A stretch of 64,000 nt of DNA from Cannabis sativa. Its lineage: Eukaryota > Streptophyta > Magnoliopsida > Rosales > Cannabaceae. This document shows, piece after piece, positions 11,452 to 23,185 of the stretch (position 1 is the stretch's first letter; every line of letters begins with the position of its first letter). A program made the translations under genes and the position numbers. The DNA lies in assembly GCF_029168945.1 (NCBI RefSeq), contig NC_083610.1:74639580-74703579 (forward strand), in the 5' to 3' direction. The notes beneath the pieces were generated by a model. It saw nothing but the letters and a program-made list of their open reading frames with translations, made no database searches and was not told where the DNA came from.

Positions 11452-13153
11452 GGTAAAAGTATTTTGAACCCTATATTTTGTAAAAGTTATTAATTAAACA
11501 TTTTATTTTGTTAAATAATAAAATAGACCTTAATATTTTCTAAAAGAGTAATTTGCGGCATAAATACCTAAGTCGTATTTTTAGCTGTAAAAATACCGTC
11601 TGTCACTAGTGTGGAACTTCCGTAGGTACCTGGTCGTTAAGTGCCATGTTAGAATTCACGTGTCACTCGTTCATTGGTCCATGTCATTAATTTTTATTAT
11701 TATCTAAATAATTATTTAAATGTTTAAAAATTATAAAAATTTAATAAAAAACTAAATATAATTATTTTTTATTTTTTAACATTTATTTATTTTCCATTGT
11801 TTTTTCTTTGAATTAAAAAATAAACTCAAATTGAGAAATTGAAACCAGTTAAACAAACTAAATTCAGATTTTTAACAAGATCAAAAATTAATTATTTTTT
11901 TGAATTATTATCCTAAACAAATCCAAATTCTTCAACAAAATATTCATAAACTATACAAAATTTGTTTAACACATACACTAAACCTAAGCAAACCCAGAAT
12001 TTGACAAGAACAAAATTTCATATTAGAATCCCAAATCAAAAGTAAATATTACAAACAAAATACAAATTAAACAATCAGACCTAAGCCAAAACTTAGATTT
12101 TGAAACCCTTAAATGAGTAGATTAAATGTCGATTAACTCCATGCTCAAGCCAAAACCCCATATCTATCAACATAAATAAAAACTCAAACCCAAAAATAAA
12201 AGCACAAACCACAAACTCTGATGAGGGATTTGTGGTCTTCCTACGATTTGGGACCAAGGAGAGACATAAAGAAGATGAAAGTAGGCCTCTGGTTCGCAGG
12301 TTGTCGAGAAGAGAGGAAAAGGAGGATGCACTGTGGTGAAATAGGGCTGCTCTAATGGTGAGGAGGAAGAAGGCGTCGATGAGCAGTCTTCGCAAGCCGA
12401 CGCCGATGAGGGAGAAGAACAATGACCCCATGGTTCCCGGAAGACGATAAGGGATGAATTTGACCCCTTGAATCGCATAAGAGAGAAGAACATTGAATCG
12501 GTTCTCATTCGCATAAGTGAAGGGAGAGAGAACGTGATTTTAGGGGTTAGGGATTTTATATTCTCAGCTTTTTTAGGTTTTGAATTAAATTTTGAATTTA
12601 ATTTAATTTTGTGTTAATGATAAAAAAAATTTGATTATATTTAATTTTTTTATTTTTTATATTTTTAAAATCATTTTTGAACATTTAAATAATAAATAAA
12701 AAAAATTAATGACATTGACCAATAAACGAGTGACACGTGGATCCTGACCTTGCACTTAATGACTAGGTACTTACGGAAGTTTCACACTAGTGACGAAAGG
12801 TATTTTTACCACCAAAAATACGACTTAGGTACTTATCTGCTACTCGGCATAAACCTTACGTATTTATGACGCAAATTACTCTTTCTAAAATGGTAAAAAT
12901 AGGATCCTGAGCTCAATTTTTAACAATTTTATTTTTTAATATAACCAACTTTTAGATAATTTCTAACACGAACATATATAGAAAATATAACCAGTTTAGA
13001 TCAGATTATTATTCAGTTTTATTTTGACAAAAAATCAGTTCAGGATCCTATTTGTACAATTTTAAAAAATACAAGGTCTATTTTGTCATTTAACAAAACA
13101 ACGGGTCCAATTAATAACTTTTACAAAACACAGGATCCAAAATAATATTTACC
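11452..13153. mobile_element. Outer MITE with about 80 bp terminal inverted repeats, split by the element at 11546-12881
   Basis: The left arm 11452-11532 (GGTAAAAGTATTTTGAACCC... to ...AATAGACCTT) pairs with the right arm at about 13074-13153 (AAGGTCTATTTTG... to ...AATATTTACC). They share AAAAGTTATTAATT and TTTTGTTAAAT. Without the inner insertion the element is only about 360 bp and mostly inverted repeat, so it is a MITE. Flanking TATAAA motifs suggest an imperfect target duplication. No coding capacity was seen. Confidence 0.7.
11546..12881. mobile_element. Inner Mutator-type element with 9 bp target duplication
   Basis: A perfect 9 bp direct repeat TTTCTAAAA (11537-11545 and 12882-12890) borders an element with terminal inverted repeats of roughly 170-200 bp. 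It opens GAGTAATTTGCGGCATAAAT and closes ATTTATGACGCAAATTACTC. Long inverted repeats plus a 9 bp duplication are the hallmark of Mutator-like elements. Inside there is no transposase. A moderately GC-richer stretch at about 12210-12540 gives two overlapping open frames on the minus strand (112 and 115 codons) without recognised homology; it may be captured sequence or chance. Confidence 0.85.
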
Positions 13154-13434
13154 CTATAAACGAATATACATATTATACTTTTTTGTTTACTAAGAAATGT
13201 TCATCATTAATTTTCTTATGTATTTATATTAATATATATATATTTTCATTATTACTAGACATGCTATCTGAATTGTGAAGAAGAGAGAAGCAAATATATA
13301 CAAATATTGATGTGTATATGAATGTGAGCAATAAATAAATAAACCCCCTAAAGAAAGTTATCAATCATTGATATTTGCTTTCTAAGTTTGAAGCTGAATT
13401 TTATTTGACTTAAGAGTGTTTTATTGTACTGTAG

Positions 13435-13770
13435 GCAGCAGCAACACTAGAAGGCAAAGAGACAATGACAGACTATGTTCTTAAGGTGAAAACTGTAAAA
13501 AAATAAAAAGGTCTTAACTTAGTGTTACTTATATATAAAATTGAAATTAGACTATTTCTGTGAAATTACTCAAGTAATTAAGACCATATGAATTACAGAT
13601 TCTTATTTTGGAAGTATGTGCTGATATAATAGTAGGGGATGAAATACTAAGGGGTATTTCTGGAGGACAGTCAAGTGTGTTACAACTGGTTTGGACAGTT
13701 TCATTACGTATCAAATTGTGAATTTACTCAAGCAATATGTTCATATCTTTAGTGGAACTTGTCAACTCTT
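13435..13770 (+). pseudogene. Fragment of a PDR/ABCG-type ABC transporter gene
   Basis: Two remnant exons of a full-size ABCG (PDR) transporter, first nucleotide-binding domain. Exon-like 13435-13485 reads AAATLEGKETMTDYVLK and is followed by GTGAAA. After an AG at 13597-13598 the text continues ILILEVCADIIVGDEILRG, then ISGGQ, the ABC signature. About 23 residues normally found between the signature and the Walker B/D-loop region are missing. The sequence then resumes in another frame with TGLDS-FITYQIVNLLKQYVHIF (13690-13760). The deletion, frame change and lack of any other exon make it non-functional. It may have been carried here by a transposon. Confidence 0.7.
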
Positions 13771-14161
13771 TACTTATGTATATACTAACAGCAATCAATA
13801 AACACAGATACTAAATTGATTCAAGAAAAATAGGATAAATTTGTTCCTCAAATTTTTTGGGTCTTCATCGTATAATAAGATAATCTTGCTACTCATACAG
13901 ACATGAACAAACAAGAAACAAGAAAAAAAAACAAGACCAAAAAAAAATTGGGGTTAGAAATTACATAGTAGCTGCTAAGATAGAGAAGGAGAGGAAGAAG
14001 ATTGAGGTTAGTGGAACTGACAGATGAGAGAGAATATAATATTTAATTACTTTTTTAAAAAATATTTATTTATTAAATAATATAGCAAATGCTAACTATT
14101 AGTATACACAAACTTATTTATAACCATTTGGTCTGATAGAAGACGACTGGGGACTCATATG
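13771..14161. other. AT-rich spacer with a repeat arm
   Basis: No gene seen. 13981-14025 resembles 9162-9206 in direct orientation (about 45 bp, purine-rich, core GAGAAGGAGA and GGTTAGTGGAA), and 14089-14128 is the right arm of the inverted repeat with 9112-9151. The last eight bases (CTCATATG, 14154-14161) are the left target duplication of the hAT element that follows. Confidence 0.5.
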
Positions 14162-15577
14162 CAGGGCCGGCTGTAGCTATAGACGGGCTAGTTGTGTATT
14201 TAGGGCTCACATTTTTCGAGACCCAAAATAAAAAAAAAAAAAAAAAATTATCAGGCTTTTATTTAAGTTAAATTAAGTGTATAGTAAACAATAAATATTC
14301 ATAGCTTAGTTGGTTAAGGTGTATGACATATTAAAGCATCTTCAATGGTAAAAAAAAAAAAGAGGATATTTGTTTAGATGGATAGATGATGTAACAAAAT
14401 GTTAAAATGTTATACTATTAGAGTGAAAAAAATGTTATTATAAGAATTTGTGGCAATGCTATACATAGCATCAATGCTATATAATTTTTTAATAAAAAAT
14501 TAAAACTAAAAATTTATTGTTGCTAAAAATTAAAAAACATATACAATTTTTAATAATAATAAAAAAAAATTACATATATAATAATGTTGTTAGGTTTACA
14601 ACTTATTATATATAATAGTAAAGTATTATAAAAATATTTGGTACGGTTTGAAGAAAATGAATATATAAGATTTTAATTAAGGGGAATTATGAAGTCCCTC
14701 ACTTCATTTTGAGGTGTGTAAGTGTAACACCACTAATAAGACAAATACCTTTTTAGTGTAATAAAAGTGGCCTGACTCCCTATAGCCGGTTTTTATAACC
14801 TGATTGTACAAATTTGCATGACAGGAAAATAATTTTTAATTGGGTTTTCTATATTTATCTAATAAAATATATTTTTGAGGGGTATTAAAGTAAATATTTC
14901 TTTTTGGTGAGATATATTTTCACTAAAGTGATATGTTTTGAGATCGATAAATGATGTATTTTAAAATTTTGGCATTTTTATAAGAATATGTTTCCCTATT
15001 AATTAATGTATATGGTTTTTGATGATTAGTACCAAAATAATACCATTAAATAGGATTAAAATGTTTTCCAATTAAATACATAAATATACTTATAATATGT
15101 TTCACTTTACATGTTAAAATATTATTTTGTTAGAGTATTTATCCCAAGGAGCACATTAAATTTAATGTCACACTATCATCAAATTTGATATTAAAAATTA
15201 TTTTCACTCTAATCACAACACTAAAAATTACACTAAAAAAATATTCTTTATTATTATATTATTTTTTAATAAAATAAAAAAAAATAATATTATATTAATT
15301 AACTAAAATTACCACAATTAACAAAATGCACCCCTCCAAATAAAAGAGTCAGACATGCAATAGACAGTTTGAATTTTATTTTCGGCGTGCTAAATTTTTT
15401 TTGAATTTTTCAAAAATATACAAAATGTTTTAAATAACTATAATGTACATAATCTTTAAAAAAAAATAGACTAAAAAACTCTCGAAACAGGTAAGAATAT
15501 ATCAGTGCACCATTTTTTTAAAAAAAATACACAATAAATTTATAAATATAGTTAATAATATAAATATAAATTATCTG

Positions 15578-16507
15578 TCTTATTAATTCCTAATGATTCT
15601 ACTGTAGATTCATAATTGCACTCTTGATTACATAGAACGCTCTATTAACCAATAATAGACATGATATAATTTATTCATTATGCCAATCTAAATAATCAAC
15701 AATCCTCTATAAATTGTCTACATTGAATATGGACTAAAATTACCGTTTTACCCTTCAATGTATTTTATTCTTAAAACACTTAGTTTTTTATTAATGATAT
15801 TTCAATAAACTAGTATAATACTGAAATAATAGCTCTTTCATTTATGTCTATTAGCCAAGCTCTAAGGAGACATCATTTCACTTCTATAAAGTTATAGAAG
15901 CTATAAATTCCATATCTATTATTAGCGCTCCCACTCAATCGCACTACCATATTCCTAAGATGTAAGTATTGGGTTAATACTACGAGTAGGCTTGTAACGA
16001 ACAAATCAGAGAGCATGTGTAATACAGTTAAACCAGAACTCAATCATCTCAGGATTAAGATCATTGATCTAATATCAACTATTAGAGATTTACTTAGAAA
16101 AAAAATATTATGGTAAGTTTACGATATCTTTTCTACTGTAAATATCAGTCCAGTCCGATATATAGCCAGTACATCCGATCTTAGCTTACTTTACTAATAC
16201 CTTAAAAAAATGTATTCCATTTATCTAAGTGTAAGTAAACTAATCGATGATTATCACGTCGATTAAATCATGTGCACTGATATATCATGAGACTTAATAT
16301 TTGAAGCTTATGATCATGATTATTTTTTACTATACAATAATCATGACTATCCATAAATTTTGGATTTAATAGAATTTATATATTAAAACTATAATCATAA
16401 AATAATCATGTGAACCAAGTAATATAAAGTTTCACTTCTATATCATTCTTTAATAGTCAATAAGATTACTTTGAGATGAGTTTTATTTAGGACATAAAAT
16501 TTCAACA
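15578..16507 (-). mobile_element. Truncated LTR, same family as the solo LTR at 58070-59990
   Basis: Aligns along its length with 59054-59990. Shared landmarks include a TTAGCGCTCCC motif followed by CACTCAAT(C/T)GCACTACC, ACATCCGAT, and the terminal TAAAACTCAT read on the minus strand. On the minus strand it begins TGTTG at 16507, matching the 5' end of that LTR, and the homology stops at about 15578, so the rest of the LTR is lost. Divergence from the 59 kb copy is considerable. Confidence 0.7.
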
Positions 16508-17131
16508 AGAAGAGTAGTGGTGGGATTGGCGGTGGTGGAGGAGGTGATCAAAGGTGTTTGAATGAGGTGGTGATGTGTTTGGGATTGGGAATAGAGAAGT
16601 AGAGAAAGAGAGAAGGAAATAAATAGAAAGAAAAAGATCGAAGAGAGTTTTGTGGGTTTTCATCAAGGTCACCTTTTGCCGGCGTAATTCAGCAGGCTGA
16701 CAAAGGTTTAAGAAATAAAATAAAATGAAACACTAGATGTGTGTGTTTCATATACTGTTTTACTTTTGCCGGCAAGCTTAATTACGCCGGTAAAAGTATT
16801 TTCCCGCATACTTTTTGGCATATTTTCCACCACGCGAGAAACGTTTCTCTATTTTTTTGAGACTTTTGTCAGCGCATTATAATGCCGACAAAAGCAAAAA
16901 AAACTGCCAAATGTTTGCGCTTGGCTTTTAGCACTCTTTGCTGGCAAAATTAAGTTGTTTCATCGACATAACAACCTTTTATCAGCGAGGTATTTTGCCG
17001 GCAAAGGTCTTCGATCGTGGATAATTTGGACATACATTTACTAGCAAACCAACTTTGTTTTGCTGGTAAACATCACATTTTGCCGATGCAATTCATGAAT
17101 TGCGTCGAGAAAAGGTGATATTCTTATGGTG
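16508..17131 (-). mobile_element. CACTA-type transposon end with subterminal palindromic repeats
   Basis: Between 16673 and 17115 the motif TTTTGCCGGC and its inverse GCCGGCAAAA recur many times in both orientations with slight changes, often as paired palindromes (for example 16863-16894 and 17077-17115). This dense subterminal repetition is typical of En/Spm (CACTA) elements, where transposase binds. The stretch ends TTCTTATGGTG at 17131, a plausible decayed version of the TTCTTGTAGTG terminus. The opposite end and a transposase were not found. A G-rich region at 16508-16620 may be element interior. Confidence 0.55.
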
Positions 17132-18596
17132 AAAGATTTGAACAAAATTTCCTAAAATAATTAATAAAACAATAGTATCATTTAATCTGCAAATATACAC
17201 AATTTCTTAATCAATAAATCAGCTAACAAAATTTAAATAAATATAATTTTCATAAATATAAATTTGAAGATATTATATACTTATATAAAAATACTAATAT
17301 TTATTAGAACAAGTATAATATTTTGATTTTAAATCTTTTTACGCAAAACAAGATCTCAATTTTATTTTAAAAATACTACAAATAATTAATTTTGTCATAT
17401 TTACTAAATATGCCACTAAGGACTTTACAATTAAACTTCTAATTGAATAGTTTTACAATGCTAAAAATACATATTTTAAACTATATGTATAAAAGAAACA
17501 GTGAAGTGTGTAATAAAATATTTGAATCTTATTTAGAATTTTTTAAAAATTTAGAGATAATCTTAAATAGTTATAACATACATGATCATTTAAATAATAG
17601 AATAAAATATTTTTCTTAATACCAAAATAGATGAAAGAATTACTAGAACAACTTTTTTAAAGTGTTCTATTATGAGATTAGGTAGGCACATTAACTGTAA
17701 ATAAAAAATAAAAAAAAAATGAGATAGTTAATAAAAGCACCAGGTTGAATATAGAAAAACAAAAATGCAAAATGAGATGATGAATAAGATATCTCAGTGC
17801 TTTTCAAAAAAAAAAAAAATATCTCAATGCCTTTTTTTTTAAAAAAAAAGATATCTCAGTGTAATTGAATAGAAGTACAATTTATTATTAAAAGAGAATA
17901 TATATTGTTTAAAAAAATTAGATAATAAGAAAATGTAAGATCGGTTGCCAATTTTAAATAATTTTTATACCCTTGCTTCTAGATGAAGGTATACCAGCCA
18001 TTGGATACCAAAAATGTGCATTCTTCATCAATCTAATGGTTAAAAAGCTATTGAAGTTTTACATGCCTCAAGTGTTAAATGAGGTTTTACATAATTGGCC
18101 TTTAATTAAAATTGAATAATTGAATATATATAATATTAATATATTAGAAAAGATTTGCATTTTAATTAATTATAATTTTGTTATTTTAAAAGTTAGTGTA
18201 ATTTTTTTTTTCTTTTGGTTAAGAAATTTAAATTTTATGTTAGGCATATTTATATTAATATATAATTTTTTAAAATTTAGTGTGATAATGTATTTATAAT
18301 TAAGAAAGTAATATATTAAATAATAATATGTGAGATCATAATAATTATAGCATTTTTGAAGAGTGCTATACCATTTGAGTGTTTTTAGAAGTAAGAGTCC
18401 AAAAAATGATGTGGAAGAGAGATAAAATAAAATATTATATTTTTGGATGATGTGGATATTTTTAGCATCCTTAAAGGATGCTACCATTGGAGATGCTATT
18501 ACACAATGCTCATAACACTCTTTTTCAAAAAAAAAAATTATATATATTTTGAAGGGCTCCAAAATCAAATTTGTCTTAGGCCCATAAATTTTCAGG
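17132..18596. other. AT-rich interior of the hAT shell
   Basis: No gene recognised. It contains poly-A/T tracts and a short inverted partner of the left subterminal region: CATTGGAGATGC at 18485-18496 against GCATCTTCAATGG at 14336-14348. That motif is common in plant MITEs. The open frame on the minus strand at 18170-18568 is low-complexity and is not taken as a gene. Confidence 0.4.
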
Positions 18597-18613
18597 ATCG
18601 GCCCTGCTGATAT

Positions 18614-19353
18614 TAGGAGTGTTCACAAAGTATCCGATCCAATCCAATCCGCACGATCCAATCCAATCCAATCCGCAAAATGCGGATATCCGCACTTGTG
18701 CGGATTGGATTGGATTGAAAAATCCAAAATCCGCACTTGTGCAGATTGGATGTTGTTTGACCTCAAAAAGTAACCGATCCAATCCAATCCGCACTTAGTT
18801 ATACATATTTTTAAAAAATTATAATATATAATATATATTAATCAAAAAAAAAAAAAACACAAACTTCTTTTAGTAACATATTGAGTTGGTGCATTTTATT
18901 TATTTTATAATAAAAAAATACAAGAAAAATAATTCTTATTCACATAGACACATACACATAAATTTAAATATATGTATACTAGCTTAGTTATTTTAGTAAG
19001 AGATACATATATATTTTAGTGTAAATCTAAAGATAAGTAGATATATATTGATATATATATATATGTATATTGGTTTGATTTGTATATAAATAGAGATGAA
19101 AATAGATTATTATTGGAGATTAAGAAACAATAGTCTTTTTTTAATTTTTTTCTATGAAATATTAAATAATTTATTATTAAAAAAATAACTGATTCAAAAT
19201 AACCGATCCAATCCGCACTATTGCGGATTGGATTGGATTGGATTTAAACTTTTATGCGGATCGGATTGGATCCAAAATATGAAATCTGCACTTAGTGCGG
19301 ATTAGATGTTGTTTGACCAAAAAAGTGCGGATTGGATCGGATGAACACCCCTA
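18614..19353. mobile_element. 740 bp hAT-type MITE with perfect 8 bp target duplication
   Basis: The octamer GCTGATAT at 18606-18613 is repeated at 19354-19361. The element begins TAGGAGTGTTCA and ends TGAACACCCCTA. Clusters of CCGATCCAATCC and GGATTGGATTGG with TGCGGAT/ATCCGCA lie near both ends, and the centre is AT-rich. It inserted at the right edge of the 14162-18606 hAT element, splitting that element's own target duplication. No coding capacity was seen. Confidence 0.85.
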
Positions 19354-19535
19354 GCTGATATGGGTTATGAGTATTTTTCATTTTTTAAATATGCATGTAC
19401 GCCCAATAGAAGACGATTGGGGTTGATAGTGGCACAAATAGTTATGTTATTTTTTATTTATATTATATTATTGTGTCTGATAGTGATATCTACCCGATAT
19501 TAGTATGATGCTTTGTTACAGAATGTCTAAATTTT

Positions 19536-20252
19536 TTCTTGTGTGTTTTTTTCCTGAAGAAAAGACCTCGACGCCTTATACTTTCAGTTTCAGAGCATTT
19601 CACAGGTCGTGTCACTTGGCATGATGATAGTTTTTACTATCCGAAGATTAGAGAAAAATTCGAGGAATTTAAATTATTTGATAGGGTGAAAGAATCTCCT
19701 TTCAAACAATTTTTTGAGAGACAACCATTATAATTTTTTGGGGCATTGATCCATCAGTTATTGTTGCACAAGATCAAATCTGAGAAACAAGACGAGGTCC
19801 ACTTTTATTTTGCGAAGAAGAGATACAGGTTCAGCTGGACCGAATGTGCTTTGGTGATGGGGTCGAACTTGTTACCCTGACCTACTAAAAAAGAAATTGA
19901 AGAGAAAGGAAATTCGAACCGATTAATTGTGCAGTACTTCAATGGTGATCCATCCATCAGCTTTGGCCAACTGCGCAAAGTTTTTAAGAGTTGTACCGAA
20001 CCTGATGATGTATACAAGTTAGGGATAACCTTATTTGCTATGGGCGTCTTCACTGGTAAGGAGGAGAAGACTACAGTTCCTCCTTTTGTGATAAGAATGG
20101 TTGACAACCTTAAATTTTTCTATGAGTATTCGTGGGGAAAAATTTCGTTCAACAAGTTGATGGAAACTTGTAACAAAGACTTTATAGAGGTGAAGAATCG
20201 AATGCATAAGAAGATTGAGAATGAAGCTTCTCAGAAGGAGGCGAAGTACTAA
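19536..20252 (+). pseudogene. DUF1985-type protein fragment (MULE/Ulp1-associated family)
   Basis: The first open stretch, 19539-19733, includes HFTGRVTWHDDSF and PFKQFFERQ. After a stop it continues in another frame from about 19758 (HKIKSEK, then YFAKKRYRFSWTECALVMG). A further in-frame stop at 19878-19880 interrupts the frame, which then stays open to 20252 (SISFGQLRKVFKSC, then ELW-less but typical FVIRMVDNLKFF and YSWGKISFNKLM). This pattern is that of plant DUF1985 proteins, usually found with Ulp1-like peptidase domains in Mutator-like elements. No peptidase domain follows. It is broken by at least two lesions. Family assignment is from recognition of the motif order only. Confidence 0.6.
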
Positions 20253-21692
20253 TATAGTAATTAGTTACTGTTTATAATTTTTTTTTTAAATCTTAGTTAA
20301 CATTCATTTTAGAATTAAGTTAATTAAATTATATGATATTATACGACAACTAATTAGCTTTTAAAATAACAAAAAAATATATAAAATAATCGGTATATAA
20401 AAATAGTAGCTTGTTATATTATATGACAACTCATTAGTTTTTATTTTTTTTAAGGTTATTTAAATGTATTTTAAATTATATTCTACCATGATATAACTTA
20501 AAAATAACTAATTAGTTACTAAGATGTATATGAATAAGTTTTTCGAGAGTAACCAAAGTGTATATCAAATTATATGATATAAAAATAATTTTTTTATATA
20601 TAAAGGTAATTAATTGGTTTCTTATTAACACTATTAGTAACCAATAAATTTAAAAAATGCAGGAAAATAAAAAAAATAAAAAACATCAAAAAACGTCAAA
20701 CAAGTCAGAAACGTCATAAAACGTCAAAAAGTCAGAAACGTCAAATTTAACTAACGTAATACGTCACTAATAATAATAAGATTTTTTTTTTGAAAAGAAG
20801 TGTTATTTATTAAGAAGAGCTATCGCCGAAAAGAATAGACAACAACTCTGAAGGAACTAATAATAATAATATTATTATGGCAAATTAGATGTAAAAATTA
20901 ACTTCCCTAAAATCAAAATATATTTATATCAATTACCCTTATTAAAATACGAAAAAGTATAGGTTAAAAAAAAACGAAAAAGTCATAGATTGGTAAAACT
21001 TAAAAGAAATAGTGGAGCTAACAGCTAAGTCACACACCAAAAATTTCTAAAAGATGACATATGCTTACTACATATATATTATTATAAAAAAGTACCACTT
21101 TTGTCCTTAGAGGATATTTTTATTATTATTTTTTTTAACATTTGAAACTGATTATTTTATATCATTAAAACTTCCAAAAATTATAATTTAATTTCATTTT
21201 TAAAATTTTCAAAAAAAATTATATTATTAAGAAATAGAATTTAAATAATTAATTGTCTCTTAAAAAAATGGTCGTCCCAAATTTACCTCAACCCATCCAA
21301 TTTTTCCATCCAAAAAAAGAAGTATATATGTATATAAAAAAAAAGTATATATGCTTATGACATTTTATTTTTATGATTACTAAATTAATTATTTAAATTA
21401 AATAATTAATTATTATACTATCACAGAAATAATTATATCTTTGCATATTATTATTAGTTCACAAGGCCACGCCTAGGAAATAAATTTTATTAGAAAAATA
21501 TTTAAACGAGCAAGACTTCTTTTGAAGGTTAATGAACAATATCTAAGTGTATGTAACCTGCACAATTATCACAAAGAAAATAATATAAAAAGTACATTTT
21601 AATAAAACACTGAAAACTTGTTGAGCTCAAGTTCTTCACACAATCAAAACTCTCTTTAAAACTTGAAAAATATTTGTAAAATAATACACTAA
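20253..21692. other. AT-rich intergenic stretch
   Basis: Nothing coding was recognised. 20680-20766 holds a cluster of ACGTCAAA/GTCAGAA words in irregular tandem. The remainder is A/T-rich with short poly-A and poly-T runs. Confidence 0.5.
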
Positions 21693-21945
21693 GGGTTCGT
21701 TTGGAACGCCGTATTATGTCGTATTGTATTGTATTGTATTGTATTGTAATATATTGAATTGTATTTTATGCAATATTTTTATATAAAACTATATGTGGTA
21801 TTAACTTTTATGGACACCTAAATGTATAATATTTTAGTATAAATTAAAGTTTAACATAGTTTTATATAAAAATATGATATATAATCCAATTCAATATAAT
21901 ACAATACAATACAATACGACCTAATACGGCGTTCCAAACGAGCTC
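21693..21945. mobile_element. Tourist-like MITE (PIF/Harbinger type)
   Basis: A 253 bp element flanked by TAA on both sides (21690-21692, 21946-21948), starting GGGTTCGTTTGGAACGCCGT and ending with the inverse ACGGCGTTCCAAACGAGCTC. Inside each end lies a run of TATTG/CAATA units. A 3 bp TAA duplication and inverted repeats of more than 20 bp are typical of Tourist-like elements. It is non-coding. Confidence 0.85.
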
Positions 21946-22085
21946 TAAGAGAGATATCAGAATTAACGACTAAGGATGTCTATATGTACCTTAGAATCAC
22001 TTTTAGGTCGTGAAAAAATAAATTAGAAACCAATCCACGAATAAATAAAAAATCTTTAAAAAAAAGTCAGATTGTTCAAATAGAT

Positions 22086-22699
22086 AAGGGTGGCCAATAT
22101 CCAATCCCATTCAATTGAATCGAACCAATCCAGTTTAATCCAATTTAATTACAAAAAATGAGATTGGATTGGATGTTAAAAGTTGGATTCTAATTGGATT
22201 AGATCGATTATTGGATGCCATTCTCAAAATTCAATTAAAAGTTGATTCAATCCAATTACATTTATATGTATTAAAAAATATTTTTATTTATTTATGTATA
22301 ATAAAAAAATTATATTCTAATTATATTTTTAGTAGATTTTTTTATGTTGAATTTGTAATATTTGGTTGTTTTATATATTTGTTTTCATGATGTTTTGTTA
22401 TATTTTATTACTTTGTAATGTTGTTGTTTTAGTTATTTCAAACTTTTAGTTGCATTACACTTGTAAAAATAATATTTTTATAGAGTATTACTTAAATAAA
22501 GAGTGATATTTAGTTTTTACGTATTTTTAAGTTAATATTAAAAATTAGATGTGTAATTAGATATCCAATTAAAAAACTAATTGAATTGAATTTTGAGGTC
22601 TAATTGTATTGAATCGGATGATAATTTTCTAAATTTAATTACTAATTAGATTAGATCAGATGAAGAAAAATGTGTGGAATTGGATCAAATATCCACCTT
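22086..22699. mobile_element. Probable MITE with CCAATCC/GGATTGG ends
   Basis: The left end AAGGGTGGCCAATATCC and the right end GGATCAAATATCCACCTT are imperfect inverses, with further CCAATCCAATT and AATTGGATTGGA motifs inward on both sides. The composition resembles the 18614-19353 element. No convincing target duplication was found, so the limits are approximate. Confidence 0.5.
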
Positions 22700-23150
22700 C
22701 ACAAACAGACTTCAATCTATTCAAACAAATTCATTAAATTTCGAAATAATTTAAACCCAATTTCTTTAAATAAATAAAGAAATTAAATACACAATTTATT
22801 TTTTAGACAAAAAAATAGATCAAATAATTCAAACTAAATAAATAAAACTTTTAATAAATATAAATATTAAGATATTATTTATAAAAAAATTAATTATTTA
22901 TAGAATATTCATATTTATAAATTATTTTCACAAACACTTAATTTTGTCAATTTTATTAAATATGCAATAACTTTTATTACAGAATATTAATTTTTATTTT
23001 TTATTTTTATACTTTAAAATAATTTTATATCAACTCAAACCATTTTTTACGCTGCAGTTTTAGAAAACACTTGGAGGACTATAGAGACTAACAAGTCGAA
23101 TAGTATAGAATAGCTAGGCGTCGCGTCACCTCTTTTCATTATATTTATTC

Positions 23151-23185
<35 letters not shown>

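Larger units (their letters stand above)
14162..18606. mobile_element. hAT-family element shell, 4.4 kb, carrying nested elements
   Basis: Ends are CAGGGCCGGC at 14162 and the inverse (ATCGGCCCTG) at 18597-18606. This is the terminal motif common to plant hAT elements and is followed inward on both sides by GGGCT/AGCCC motifs. The target duplication is CTCATATG on the left. On the right, once the MITE at 18614-19353 is removed, it reads CTGATATG, a match at 7 of 8. No hAT transposase was recognised inside. The interior holds an LTR fragment, a CACTA end and AT-rich filler, including local repeats of ATATCTCA(A/G)TG around 17785-17870. Confidence 0.7.

Noticed and set aside
18170..18568. 132-codon frame on the minus strand
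   Set aside because: Ile/Tyr/Lys/Phe-rich product of AT-rich sequence within the hAT shell.
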